A stretch of 33,540 nt of DNA from Rhizopus sp. PT2906 (GCA_025529335.1 JAMYHX010000471.1:1-33540), one strand, 5' to 3'; numbered from the stretch's first letter, positions 1 through 9,320 are shown. Numbers and translations: made by a program. The notes: generated from the letters alone by a model not told the origin.

Positions 1-939
1 TACACTACCTTTATCAGGCCCAAGTTTGAGTACGGTCTGTGCATATGTACCTTCCTGGTCAAGCAGCTGGCTCTATTAGAAAAGGCTCAAGACCAGTGTC
101 TCCGTATGGCCTTTGGTGGTCATCGTACATCCTCCACCAGTGTCTTCAAGCACTTGGTTAACCTGCCCAGCATGACTGAACGTGCCACTATCTTGGTCTT
201 CAAGTTCATCTTCCGAGTCCACTTCCTCCCTGAAGACACCCTCCTTTCTCTCCTTCTGCGCTTTGTGCAAGATGCTCCTGCTCGTAGTCGTTTTCGTTGG
301 CCGGCTTTAGTGGCGTCAAACCCACTATGGTCCAACCCAACGTTCAATGGTGGTCATGCTTCAACAGCTGATCGCGTTGATTACTTTACTTGCTCTGCGT
401 ATGTTCGTCTTGGTGTAGCGAAATATCGTACTCAAAATCTCACCAAGATTTACCAAAAACCCAATCCTCCTGTTCTCCTCTCTGCCTGTCGTCCATACCA
501 TGGTGTAGATCCAATCCTTACGTTACCAATGAGCGTCTACGATCGTAGTCGTCTTCTGCGGTGGCGTATGGGTTGGCTACCAGGTCGTCCTATCGCTTGT
601 CGCTGTGGTCACCCACATGCTTCCAGAGCACATTTGTTGAGCTGCCTTCGGGTGGCGATACGTCTGAATGTTGCTCTCAACACTCGCCCTAATCCGCTGG
701 ACTATGTCCTCAATCAACTGCCTCGAAAGATTCCAGTTCGACACTCTCCTCCTCTCCTCTCTCGTTGGTCTGCTTGGTGGCCAGTTGTTTGTGCCATCTT
801 GTTTGAAATCGAACAAATCTGTCAACCCGATGAAGAATTCTCAACAGCAGCATCAGACACTGCTGGTTCCTCATTCCTCGACAAACTCAAGCCAGTCCCA
901 ACTGTGCCTCTCTCCGCTCTCCTGCCAACCGCTGAATAA
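1..939 (+). CDS. LINE ORF2 C-terminal region (partial, 5' end outside window)
   Basis: The frame is open from base 1 to the TAA ending at 939 (312 codons), with no start needed because the protein enters from the left. It covers the region after the RT catalytic core: 'FIRPKFEYGLCICTF' at the start, then the C-terminal domain, with a Cys/His motif C-x-C-x7-H-x3-C-like at 598-645 (CRCGHPHASRAHLLSC), typical of the nucleic-acid-binding tail of non-LTR reverse transcriptases. The tail 'FEIEQICQPDEEFS' is shared with LINE B at about 5211-5252. Unlike LINE B it has no internal stop or frameshift in this stretch, so this copy is younger or less decayed. Whether the full ORF2 is intact cannot be judged here. 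Confidence 0.8.
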   Translation, partial: YTTFIRPKFEYGLCICTFLVKQLALLEKAQDQCLRMAFGGHRTSSTSVFKHLVNLPSMTERATILVFKFIFRVHFLPEDTLLSLLLRFVQDAPARSRFRWPALVASNPLWSNPTFNGGHASTADRVDYFTCSAYVRLGVAKYRTQNLTKIYQKPNPPVLLSACRPYHGVDPILTLPMSVYDRSRLLRWRMGWLPGRPIACRCGHPHASRAHLLSCLRVAIRLNVALNTRPNPLDYVLNQLPRKIPVRHSPPLLSRWSAWWPVVCAILFEIEQICQPDEEFSTAASDTAGSSFLDKLKPVPTVPLSALLPTAE

Positions 940-1487
940 TTTCATGTTGCTCACTTATAGACTGTAAAATAAGAAAAAAAAAAAAAAAAATAGAAAATAG
1001 AAAAACACAAAAAAAAGAAACAACTATTATTATCTTACGCCATCTGGCCTTCCTAACTCCGCCCAGTCTTTGACTGTTGGCTTTACTCTTACCTGTTTAA
1101 AAATAAGAAAAAAAAAAAAAAACAAAAAGAACAAAATACAAAAACATTTATTTTATATATTTATCCATTTGTACACATATTTATAGCTACTAACCTTTTG
1201 CTTCATAGCTCTCAAATTCACCCTATCTGCTGCTATAGCATATCTTGCTCCTTTCGGACACTTCTCTTGGCCTTAGTGCCCTACATATATCTCTCTCTCG
1301 GCTTAGGCCCCATCAACTTACCTATCATCTGCCAGTATCATCTGTGCCAATCAACCCACCTTTCTCTTGCGCTCTGTCGCCCTTCACTCTTGCTCTCGCG
1401 GCCTCTGTTGCCCTCTCCATCACTTGTTATACAAGCTGCCCATGTCGATCATCATTCAAGATCCGATTCATGCAGCTCTCCTCCACC

Positions 1488-1630
1488 TTTTTTCAGCTAC
1501 ATGCTGTTTTTTTTTTTATTCTTCTTTCATATTACTCTTGTAATAACCACTCCAAGGCGAGGCACCATGCCCACACTGGCCACGCCTCTGTGCTTTTTAA
1601 TAAAGAAAATCTTTTATCTCGGGCATATAA
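1488..1630 (+). repeat. LINE 3'-terminal tail, copy 1
   Basis: This segment shares the block 'TTTCAGCTACATGCTG', a T-rich stretch, 'CACTCCAAGGCGAGG', 'ATGCCCACACTGG' and 'TTTAATAAAGAAA' ... 'TTTATCTCGG' with 9852-9997, and more weakly with 5702-5838. Each copy lies downstream of a LINE coding piece and each has AATAAA about 25-30 nt before the end of the homology. I infer it is the end of the LINE transcript. Homology stops after the 'CTCGGRCATA' block. Confidence 0.75.
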
Positions 1631-1636
1631 GCACCT

Positions 1637-2160
1637 CCCTCGTCGATATTGTGAACCCATCTCCAGCATCCGTACCAAGATTCGCTCCCTACGTATCGAT
1701 AACCCTTGTATCCTGGATGTCTTTTATCCCACTCGTTGCGTTGTTGGTATCCTCTTCCACAACAACTACATCCCCGCCGTTCTCGACATCCTCACCAAAG
1801 CTGGAATCACACTATTGTCAGACTTCAGCCCCAGAGACGAAGCCAACCTTTGCGATCCCAAACATGCCCAACTGCCACCTGACGGCCGTGCAGCTATGGT
1901 CACCACCATTCACACCACACACCTTTTTCGCACCTTGAAGCATATGCGTTCCGACGTTTACTCTGCTATTCTAAGAGCCTTCATCGAATAAACTGGCTCA
2001 CTACTACTCAATACCATGATTACATCAATGAATTAACAGCCAACAACAATAGCCAACCCTCTGCACCTGTCAATACAGAAATTTCTGATATTCCTGCGGC
2101 ACTACCTTCAACACTCGCACTTTCCTCTCCTCTCCTACTGGTGATGGTCGACCAACCGAA
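1637..2160 (+). pseudogene. LINE B ORF1 C-terminal remnant
   Basis: One frame is open from about 1637 to the TAA at 1989-1991 and reads 'SIRTKIRSLRIDNPCILDV...', a hydrophilic globular-looking region with a conserved-looking DPKxAxxP segment. A neighbouring frame then continues without stops from about 1980 to near 2195, with Ser/Pro-rich sequence, suggesting one frameshift close to 1980. Position just upstream of the endonuclease ORF is what one expects for a LINE ORF1 protein. The beginning of ORF1, including any zinc knuckles, is absent. I recognise the type only by position and general resemblance to ORF1 of Mucoralean LINEs. Confidence 0.5.
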
Positions 2161-2168
2161 GACCAATT

Positions 2169-5100
2169 ATGAGTATTATAAACAGTATACATACTGATAC
2201 TAACATATACTCCCCTCACACTCCTTCTACTAAAAATTTACTAACAATCATTCAATGGAGCTCTAATGGCTGCGCGCGACACACTATTGAAGCCGTCGCC
2301 AACTCCATTCCTTCAACTCATCTTCTATACCTTACAGAAACCTGGCTCCTCTTTCCTCTCCGATTCCTCACCAACTGGCAACAGCTCCACACCTACGCTG
2401 TCCTAATTGACAACCCATGCCGAGGTGAAATGGATATCAGTTCATTCGTACATCCTGGTTGTCCATGTCCTGTTATTCACTTTCCCTCCACATCATCATA
2501 TGTCCTATCCTGCCAGATATCAAACTTACTCATCCACTGTGTGCGCCTTCCACATGCACTCCCAGATGATGAAGCTATCACGGCTCTTCAACAATTACCT
2601 GTACAAACCCACCCTTCCCAAGCAAATGCAATCATCTGTGGTGATTTCAATACACACCATTCAGCTTTTCTTGCTGACTCACGAACTACCCAAAAAGGTG
2701 CAGCCTTCTATAATTGGATGGTTGAAAATGATTTGTATTGCTGGAATTCAGAACCACTTATAATGCCCACTCTAGAATTAATCAACGTACAAATATATAT
2801 TTTCATAGTATCATTGATCTCTTTCTTAGCACAGATGACCTTTTGAATCCTACCCTTGTTGTTCATGAAGACCTAGCACTTGGATCGGACCACCACCCAT
2901 TCACTCTTTCTTGCTCTGTGTCTCTAGCACCTTCTACTCCAGACCACCCTCGTCTCTCGTGGCATCTCAGTCGTCTACAAGAGCAGGATTGTCCTTTCGA
3001 GGAAAAGCTCAGTACAAATGTTGCACTCTTCAAAATACTTCTTCTTGACTCCGTTGCTGAGGATGGTAAGTATACAGATACAGCTCCTAACATTGATGAT
3101 CTTGCCATTTCCTTCAATGACATTATCCACTCTTGCTTGGATGATTCTGTTGGCAGAAGAAGCCCACGTCCCCACCATCGCTCCTGGTTCTGGACCTCTG
3201 ACTTACAAGACGCATTTGATCACAGATAAGCCTGCAGAAGAGCTTGGAAACGTGATCCTGACCTGGATAAAGGCCTCAAATAGAATACTTACCTCTCAGC
3301 CTGTGCCCAGTATAAATCGGATCTTTGTCGTCATGGACGTATCACTTGGTATCAATTCTGCAAGAAATTGTCGAATGGCCTCCTCGATAACACCACTTCC
3401 ATTGTACGTCGCATTCGTCGTAACCGGAATGCCACTCTTCAGTCCTCACAACCAGATGGCCCACATATCGCTGCTACTGTAATGGCTCGCCATCTGCAAA
3501 ATATCTTCTTAGGTGCTACACAACCCACTACCAGACTCACTGCTCCACATATCCCACAAGCTCCTCATCCGGTTACTCCTGATGTCTGTCCCATTACTGA
3601 GAGTATAGTACGTTATACCTTGTTGTGGCGTCTGTCTCGACGCAAAGCTCCTGGGGCTGATTATTTACGTACCGAGATGCTATTACCAATAGCCGAAGTC
3701 ATTCTCCCAGTGATTACCCTTTTGTTTCAACTTTGTTGGAAATGGCCCTGAGTCCTTCGCTTGTGGTGCACTACCCAGATAGTCCCCATCTACAAAGAAG
3801 GCGATACATTAGACTCAGATAACTACAGGCACATATCACTGACCTCCATTATGCGCAAGCTCCTTGAGCTTTGTCTCCAATCCGAACTTGAAAATACAGC
3901 TTCCACACGGCCTCGTACAAGATGGTTTCAGACGCCAACGAAGTGCTCTAGATCAAGCATTGTGTCTACAAGATATCTGTCGACAGCACCGCCTTGATCA
4001 TCACAATGAACTCCCAGTTTTAGCCTTTCTTGGTATCAAATCAGCTTCTGATACGGTTGATAGAGCTATCATCTGGCGTGCCCTTGAGACTCACGTCTCT
4101 AACCCCATGCTTGGTCTTATACAATGACTTTTTGACAAGTATTGAGGTACTTATCGGTAGACGTTCATCTCCTGTCGTCTGGCCCCGCACAGGAATTCTT
4201 CAAGGATCGATTCTTTCTCCTTTCTTATATTCCATCTATATCAACAGTCTTCCCATACTGTTACGTGAAGTACTAATGCCAACATCTTCTCGTATGTATA
4301 GTTCCATGCCTTGCCGTGAGTATGAAGGTCTACGGATCAATTGTCCCCTCTATGCTGACGACGTTGTTCTCATTGCCGCACCAGAGGTCATGCCTCGCCT
4401 GCTCAAGAAGGCAGAAGAGCACTCCGTTTCCCTTGGGTGCCGCTGGAATCCAGCAAAATGTGTCGCGCTCAACTGTCCCAGCATCCATGGTGCTCATCGG
4501 CTGCAGCTGTATGGATCTCCAATTCCAAAGGCTGATTCTTTTGCGTACCTCGGTGTACCTTTTGATACCCAATGTCGTATCGCCATTGATCCCCTCATCG
4601 CCCCAACATTGCCTCTGCCATTACCGCCATGCGAAGAATACTTCTGCCCATTGGGTTGCGTGCTTCCAACTTCTCCCGCTTCACTGCCGGCCGTCTATAT
4701 GTAATGTTCATTAGACCTAAATTTGAATAGGGCCTCTGTCTTTGTACCTTCCTCGTTCGCCAAATGAACCTACTAGAACGTGTCCAAGATCAGCGTCTTA
4801 GAATAGCATCTGGTAGCTATGCTACCTCTTCCACTGGAATGTTCAAGTATCTAACTAGCCTCTCGCACATGACTGAAAGAACAAATATACTGACGTTCAA
4901 ATTCATCATCCGTATCCATTTCTTGTCTGAGGGTGCGCTACTCTCTATTGTCCTTCGTTTTGTAAATGCCTCTGCTCCTCACACGCGTTTCAGGCGGCCC
5001 ACTCTTTGTGCCAAGAATGCCATATGGTCTCAACCCCTCCTCATGGTTGATTCTTCTTCCTTAGACGATCGATTCACCCATTTCATATCGTCGGCTAACG

Positions 5101-5336
5101 TCCGAAAAAACATTCTCGCGTATAGGACACAAATACTCACCTCAAGGCGCCAACTACCAAAGCCTCCTGCCCTTCTGGCCTGATAGTCGGTAGTATGTCA
5201 AGTATTCTTTGAGATTGAACAAATCTGTCAACCAAATGAGGAATTCTCAAGTGCTGCTTCTGATATCTCCGGCTCATTACTCTTAGAACAAGCTAAAACT
5301 TTCTCCTTTTGTTGCAGCCGCCCTTGTTGCCACTGA
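2169..5336 (+). pseudogene. LINE B ORF2 (endonuclease + reverse transcriptase), broken
   Basis: Endonuclease: 'LTIIQWSSNGC' (2241-2273 region), 'LTETW', 'IICGDFNTHHSAF' (about 2629-2668) and 'GSDHHPF' (about 2883-2903) are the ordered motifs of the APE-type domain. Reverse transcriptase: 'RRKAPGAD' (about 3640-3663), 'VPIYKEGDTLDSDNYR', 'LQGSILSPFLYSIYIN' and the catalytic YADD at 4351-4362. The C-terminal part (4700-5336) matches the intact LINE A ORF2. Damage: frameshifts near 2755, about 3225-3360, 3750, 3900 and 4125; stop codons in the RT; and an in-frame deletion at 5180/5181 that removes the equivalent of LINE A 487-774, including the whole Cys/His motif. The first of the shared 'WW' codons after the junction are TGA TAG. 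Confidence 0.85.
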
Positions 5337-5701
5337 CTCTCTGCAATTGTTACCGTAACTCTTATCTCAATATAACTATATACTATAACCTATCATCCTA
5401 TTTATTATCTTTTTCACTGCTACTAACACCTTCTATATAGACTTAACAAATTCACAACTTCCACTCTCTACTGCCACATAGACTTTGTCATTCTTATACT
5501 GACTGGTCTATAGCACATCTCTGTGTATCATACCTAACCTGACTCTTCCTTTGGTACGCAAGAAATAATATCATTCAACTGGTTATCCTCTATCAGGCTC
5601 GTTTCTTTCTCAATCAAACTGACTTATTCAACTCAATCACTGAGTTTCTCGTCACCTACATAATGATCGACACACTGATCTCCAGATTCATGCAGAACGC
5701 T

Positions 5702-5838
5702 ACAGCTTTTTTCAGTCTTTATTATTTTTTTATCACATAGTTTTATATTTGCGCTTCTAATGCAAGGCAATTTACCCACATAGGCCCTGCTTCCTATGCC
5801 TTTATTAATAAAGAAAACCTTTCATCTCGGACATAGCG
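5702..5838 (+). repeat. LINE 3'-terminal tail, copy 2
   Basis: This is the tail of LINE B. It has the T-rich stretch, 'CAAGGCAATTTACCCACA', AATAAA at 5807-5812 and 'TTTCATCTCGGACATAGCGA', aligning with 1488-1630 and 9852-9997. It is the most diverged of the three. The upstream 'AGATTCATGCAG' (about 5683-5694) also matches the sequence before copy 1, so the true repeat may start earlier. Confidence 0.65.
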
Positions 5839-5842
5839 ATGA

Positions 5843-6365
5843 TACTTCTTTCGTGTTTCTGATTGGCAAAAGAGAGCTCAAGAAATTGTTAAAAGACTCT
5901 TTGAAAACAGCAAGAAGTATAACACATCAAGTGCAATTGGCGTTAAACACCAAAACCCAGATAAAATCAAACAAGTGCCTCTAACTCCTGTTGACGTTCC
6001 TTTTCCCTCTCAGCAGAAGCGGGTCATTGCGTTCGGATATTGTTCTTTTGTTAATTATGAGAGAAAAACGAGCCGCACCTACAAAACGAATTACTGAAGA
6101 AATCAAAAGAAAATGCAAACAATCCAACGAGGGGACCGGATTTGTTTCGGTTGATGAGTACTAAACGAGCCAGGTCTGTAATAAGTGCAAAATCAATTAA
6201 TTGAATGATATCTTCATTGTTAGGTCAAAGCGAAGAGTACATGCTGTCCTCAAGTGTGAATCTTTTGGTACAGTGTGGAATCGCGATGTGAACAATGCGT
6301 TAGACGGTATCTTTGTTTACAGATCAAAACATGACAATGAAAGCCCTCCTCCTTCAAAAGACTAA
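5843..6365 (+). pseudogene. Fanzor/TnpB-like RNA-guided nuclease, C-terminal remnant
   Basis: Two overlapping frames carry the C-terminal RuvC and zinc-ribbon region of an IS607/TnpB-type protein. Frame one (5843 to about 6055) has 'SDWQKRAQEIVKRLFE' and 'KRVIAFGYCSF', the conserved 'aFGxxSF' strand. After a frameshift near 6055, frame two (6057-6365) has 'MREKRAAPTKRITEEIKR', 'VDEY-TSQVCNKC' (TAA between DEY and TS at 6162-6164), a further TAA at 6186-6188, 'RVHAVLKCES' and 'TVWNRDVNNA'. The zinc ribbon is CxxC followed by C-E-S-F, so the fourth cysteine is changed to Phe. The Asp of WNRD is the expected third RuvC acidic residue. In Fanzor proteins the Glu of the DE[FY]-TS motif is proposed to serve in catalysis. 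The N-terminal two thirds are not in the window. Two stops, a frameshift and a lost Cys make this copy dead. An alternative is another OrfB/IS605-like transposase family member. Confidence 0.75.
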
Positions 6366-6447
6366 CGGTGCACCTAGATTTAATGCGCTGTCCATAGCAG
6401 TGTATTCCTTAACACCTCGGCAAATAGAACATGATAACACGTTGTTT
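6328..6447 (+). repeat. 120-bp Fanzor 3'-end repeat, copy 1
   Basis: This overlaps the end of the Fanzor remnant and runs past its last in-frame stop. It aligns without gaps to 12319-12438; I count 16 mismatches in 120 positions by eye. Most differences past the first 40 bases fall on third positions of the frame reading 'NGAPxFNALSIAVYSLT'. Confidence 0.85.
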
Positions 6448-6506
6448 TTTACTCATTATTTTTTAAGTTATGCATAAAGAATATAATAATAAAACTAAAG
6501 ATTAAA

Positions 6507-8427
6507 TTACGGTAAATTCCCACGTTGGGTTACATCTGCAGCGCCTTCCAGTGCCTTGGATTTTCCACGAAGCTTATCCACATAGGAAGTATCGATAAAG
6601 TATTCTGCCAAGATCACTTCAAGTTCTTCTACTCTTGAGCTTAACTCGCTATTCTTACTGCGTTCTTTACGTAGCATATCATATATTGCTTGAATATCTG
6701 CAGAAACAGGGGTTGTTGTCTTTTGATAATCAGTTGTCTTGTCACTGAGTGAAGGCAGACTAAATGGGTCTCTAGACACCTTTGGACTTTCGTTGGATTT
6801 GCCGAAATGATCAGCCATTAAAGCCTCAAATGAGGCGCTGTTGGTGTTTTGATCATGAATAGAGCTATCTGGTACAAATACGTTTTCTTGGATAGGCGTT
6901 CTATCAAATTCTCTAAGTTCTGCTGCTCCTTTATTTGACCCAGTTGTCGAGTCACTTTCTCTTCTTTGTTTTCTTATCATCGTTTTGCTTCGCTCTCCGC
7001 TGCGGAAGAACCAGGGAAGTATGGATGACGTGGAGGAAGCATATGTGGTATACTTATTGTCTTCTGCTTCTTGGCCAGACATGTACATTTCGGTATTGCC
7101 TTGTTTGCCTTTCTTTTGCTTCCGGTTATTGATCATAACCGGTACATGATGAACCAAGCCCCATGGTGTTAGTCTTGTCATGCCGAAAAGAATAATATAT
7201 ATAGTGGTAAGAACTCCATAACAACCACCTGCCATAGCAAGAGAAGCGAGCAATGTATGCTGTCTTACTTCTGACTGTTGATTTTATAAGTAATGTGTTT
7301 AACTAGCATCTTGTACAATTACCATCACATCAATAGTACTTTGGGCTAACTGGACAGACATGAAACCATGGTATGACTAAATAAATTGAATAAGAAAATC
7401 AGGACATAAATTGCTTGTGAGACGATGACGATCTTACGGTTCTGTTGACGATTGAGTTGGGAGGAGTTGGCGCAAGTGGCCAGTTTTGCTGGAAGATCGA
7501 AAGAGTATGAATGTCTACATAATTTGGCGTCTATAGGGTTTTTGTTAATTATTTAGAAATAAAGGATAAATTGCATTACAAAGCCAAAAATTGAAGCTGC
7601 ATCGTGTGGTTTAATAGCGCGGTATCTCTTTGGGGTATAGAATATGGAAGATGAATAGTTCAAAAAAGTAGTTGCCCTATTAGCACCCAGTCTAATATTG
7701 GTGAGCATTCTTTGCTACATTACATAAATGTCAGACAAGGCACATATACACACATCGCCACAATTTGTTTTACCTCTACAGGTGTGTCACCGATTGTGTA
7801 CTTCTTCCATGGATTAAATTGCGAATCATACAGTTGAACGGCTATTGCTGGAGTTGAAATAGAAGCATAAGAGATATTTTGTAAGTCATCAATCTTCCAG
7901 TAAAAATCAATTCTTCTCATCGCTTCTCTGTTATCATAAGCAAAGCCTGTCGCCATGCTCAACGTGCCGTTGGTCTCAAAAATATAGCATCTAGACGTGT
8001 CACCAGTTGACTCTCCCGCACGGAAAAATCTTGTCCAGCAGTCATTTAATGGGATCGTTGTCCAATTAAAGAACATCCCCGAGCAATGTACCATATGCAT
8101 ACTTGTATTTTGCACACAAAACTCAATATCGGGTGTATCAATCTTGTTGGTGATCGCTTCTGATGATGTTTGAATTAATGGTCGATCATGATACATCTAC
8201 TGTCTGTATTAGGATCAAGATTAAAGTCGAGTTATTGATAAACTACCAGGTTGATCAAGTATCCACAGAAAGCTAAAAATGCTAAACCCATTGTAATAGC
8301 AGTGGCGCCTCTGCTATAGACAAGGACTTTGGGCTCCAAAGGCTATACAAAGAAAATAGGTTAATTTTGTAGAGCCGTGACCATTTGCTCTTACTCTTCT
8401 ATAGCATGCTTCAGGTATAAAATGCAT
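6507..8427 (-). CDS. Two-TM membrane protein with glycosylated ectodomain and cytosolic coiled coil (unknown function)
   Basis: Model: exons 8427-8395, 8342-8247, 8196-7774, 7714-7580, 7515-7438, 7376-7323 and 7274-6507. All six introns are GT-AG, 48-64 nt and phase 0; 528 aa. TM1 is at about residues 24-46. An ectodomain of about 230 residues has N-glycosylation sequons NTS, NWT, NGT and NIS and several cysteines. TM2 is at about 281-304 ('LLASLAMAGGCYGVLTT...'), preceded by EVRQHT and followed by RLTPWG. The 220-residue cytosolic tail is basic, then Ser/Thr-rich, with a predicted coiled coil at about 471-502. The start is the ATG at 8425-8427; upstream on the coding strand is a T-rich tract. 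Intron 4 has two acceptors 13 nt apart; only the distal one (exon from 7515) keeps the frame open downstream. I recall similar two-TM proteins in Mucorales, but know no function. Confidence 0.75.
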
Positions 8428-8894
8428 GAACTTAAAAAAAGAAAGTTAAAAAAAAAATAAAAGAGATACAAGAAAGGCCTTTTTTTTGTTAGCTTTCATC
8501 AATTATACGCTGTACCTTGTACGACGATCTTTTTTGAAATCTTTGATTTATCAGATTTAAATTATATCTATTATTAACTCTTTTCATTTATTTACTACTC
8601 GGAGCATGACTTTTCCCCCAATAAATGCTCCTTATTCTGTTCCTTTTACTTTTACTTAACGTTACGTAGACATTACAGACATGCTACTCATGCATACGTC
8701 GATAATAAAATGGTGCGCAGATTGTATCACCTGAGGACAAAAGCCACAACCGTTTAAACCAAAAAAAGAGTTTGTGTGGTTGAGCGACGATAGGGTTACA
8801 TCACTTCAAAGCCAAAGCATACATGATATTCATAAGAGGCTAAGCATGCATAAATTAACGCTTGATAGGAATCAAAGATCAAAATATGGATTTC
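8428..8894. other. Intergenic, upstream of the two-TM gene
   Basis: There is no open frame with coding character. Just before the minus-strand ATG there is a purine-rich tract on the plus strand (8431-8476), i.e. a T/C-rich leader on the coding strand. The rest is AT-rich. No promoter element could be assigned with confidence. Confidence 0.5.
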
Positions 8895-9320
8895 TTAAAA
8901 ACCCCTTTTTTTGCAATGAACACTTTTACGCTTAGATGAAGTCGGTGTCTTAGATACAAGGTTATCCCCTTGGGATGGTTCTCGTTCGTTACAACGAGCC
9001 CAGTATTTGCGAATAGGAGTGCAGTCATAGAAATAACTAGCTGGTTCCCAAGTTTCATATTCTTCATTGCACCCTTTCCAACGAGCTCTATGTAAGTAGT
9101 TATCCTGTGTACCTTTGTGGTGTAGAACTGCTTCAACCTCAAACGATCCTAGCTGGTCTATTTTAGTTGAAGGTATTTCCTGGCAAATAATCTTTATATG
9201 CGATGGAGGTACGTCTTTTGGTAAGAAAGCTCCAGTAACATCAACTAAGACGTAAGAATCACCTTGTGTCTTTCATTTGACAGTGTAACTGCCAGCACAG
9301 ATAGGATCACTTTTTGCCAT
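8895..9320 (-). pseudogene. Ty3/gypsy integrase C-terminus with chromodomain, remnant
   Basis: On the minus strand one frame runs from the ATG at 9318-9320 to the TAA at 8895-8897 (142 codons), with a single internal TGA in 'YTVK-KTQGDSYVL'. The first part reads 'MAKSDPICAGSYTVK' and 'YVLVDVTGAFLPKDVPPSH', the GPY/F-type integrase C-terminus. The second part is a chromodomain: 'FEVEAVLHHKGTQDNYLH' then 'RARWKGCNEEYETWEP', with the hallmark W-K-G and Y-x-T-W-E-P. This is the 3' end of pol of a chromovirus-type LTR retrotransposon. No LTR, RT or protease was seen; frame upstream of 9320 is closed by stops. A host chromodomain gene is less likely because of the linked integrase-like sequence. 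Confidence 0.7.

Larger units (their letters stand above)
1..1630 (+). mobile_element. Non-LTR retrotransposon (LINE A), 3' part
   Basis: This is the downstream part of a LINE-like element that continues past the left edge of the window. It consists of an open ORF2 C-terminal part (1-939), then about 700 bp of 3' untranslated sequence. Two A-rich tracts (about 970-1018 and 1109-1145) lie inside that region, followed by a pyrimidine-rich stretch and a tail segment (1488-1630) that recurs after the two other LINE pieces. The tail has AATAAA at 1599-1604 and ends near 1630, directly before ORF1-like sequence of LINE B. Assignment rests on protein similarity between the two ORF2 copies in the window and on the RT, endonuclease and Cys-rich motifs seen across them. 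The clade is not determined. Confidence 0.8.
1631..5838 (+). mobile_element. Non-LTR retrotransposon (LINE B), decayed, 5'-truncated
   Basis: The order ORF1 end, APE-type endonuclease, reverse transcriptase, C-terminal region, 3' untranslated region and tail is that of a two-ORF LINE. It begins abruptly in the middle of ORF1 right after the tail of LINE A, and ends at the tail copy at about 5838, five bases before Fanzor-like coding sequence. The stretch 5337-5701 has no open frame and corresponds to the 3' untranslated region, only weakly similar to that of LINE A. Multiple stops and frameshifts make autonomous activity impossible. Confidence 0.85.

Noticed and set aside
1198..1938. 246-codon open frame rich in Ser/Leu/Pro in the LINE A 3' region
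   Set aside because: It runs through pyrimidine-rich untranslated sequence and across the LINE A/LINE B junction; composition explains the openness.
7377..7437. Retained-intron reading of the two-TM gene giving an extra hydrophobic helix
   Set aside because: The stretch has a canonical GTAAG donor and TTTAG acceptor and leads to a stop when read through; it is better explained as intron 5.
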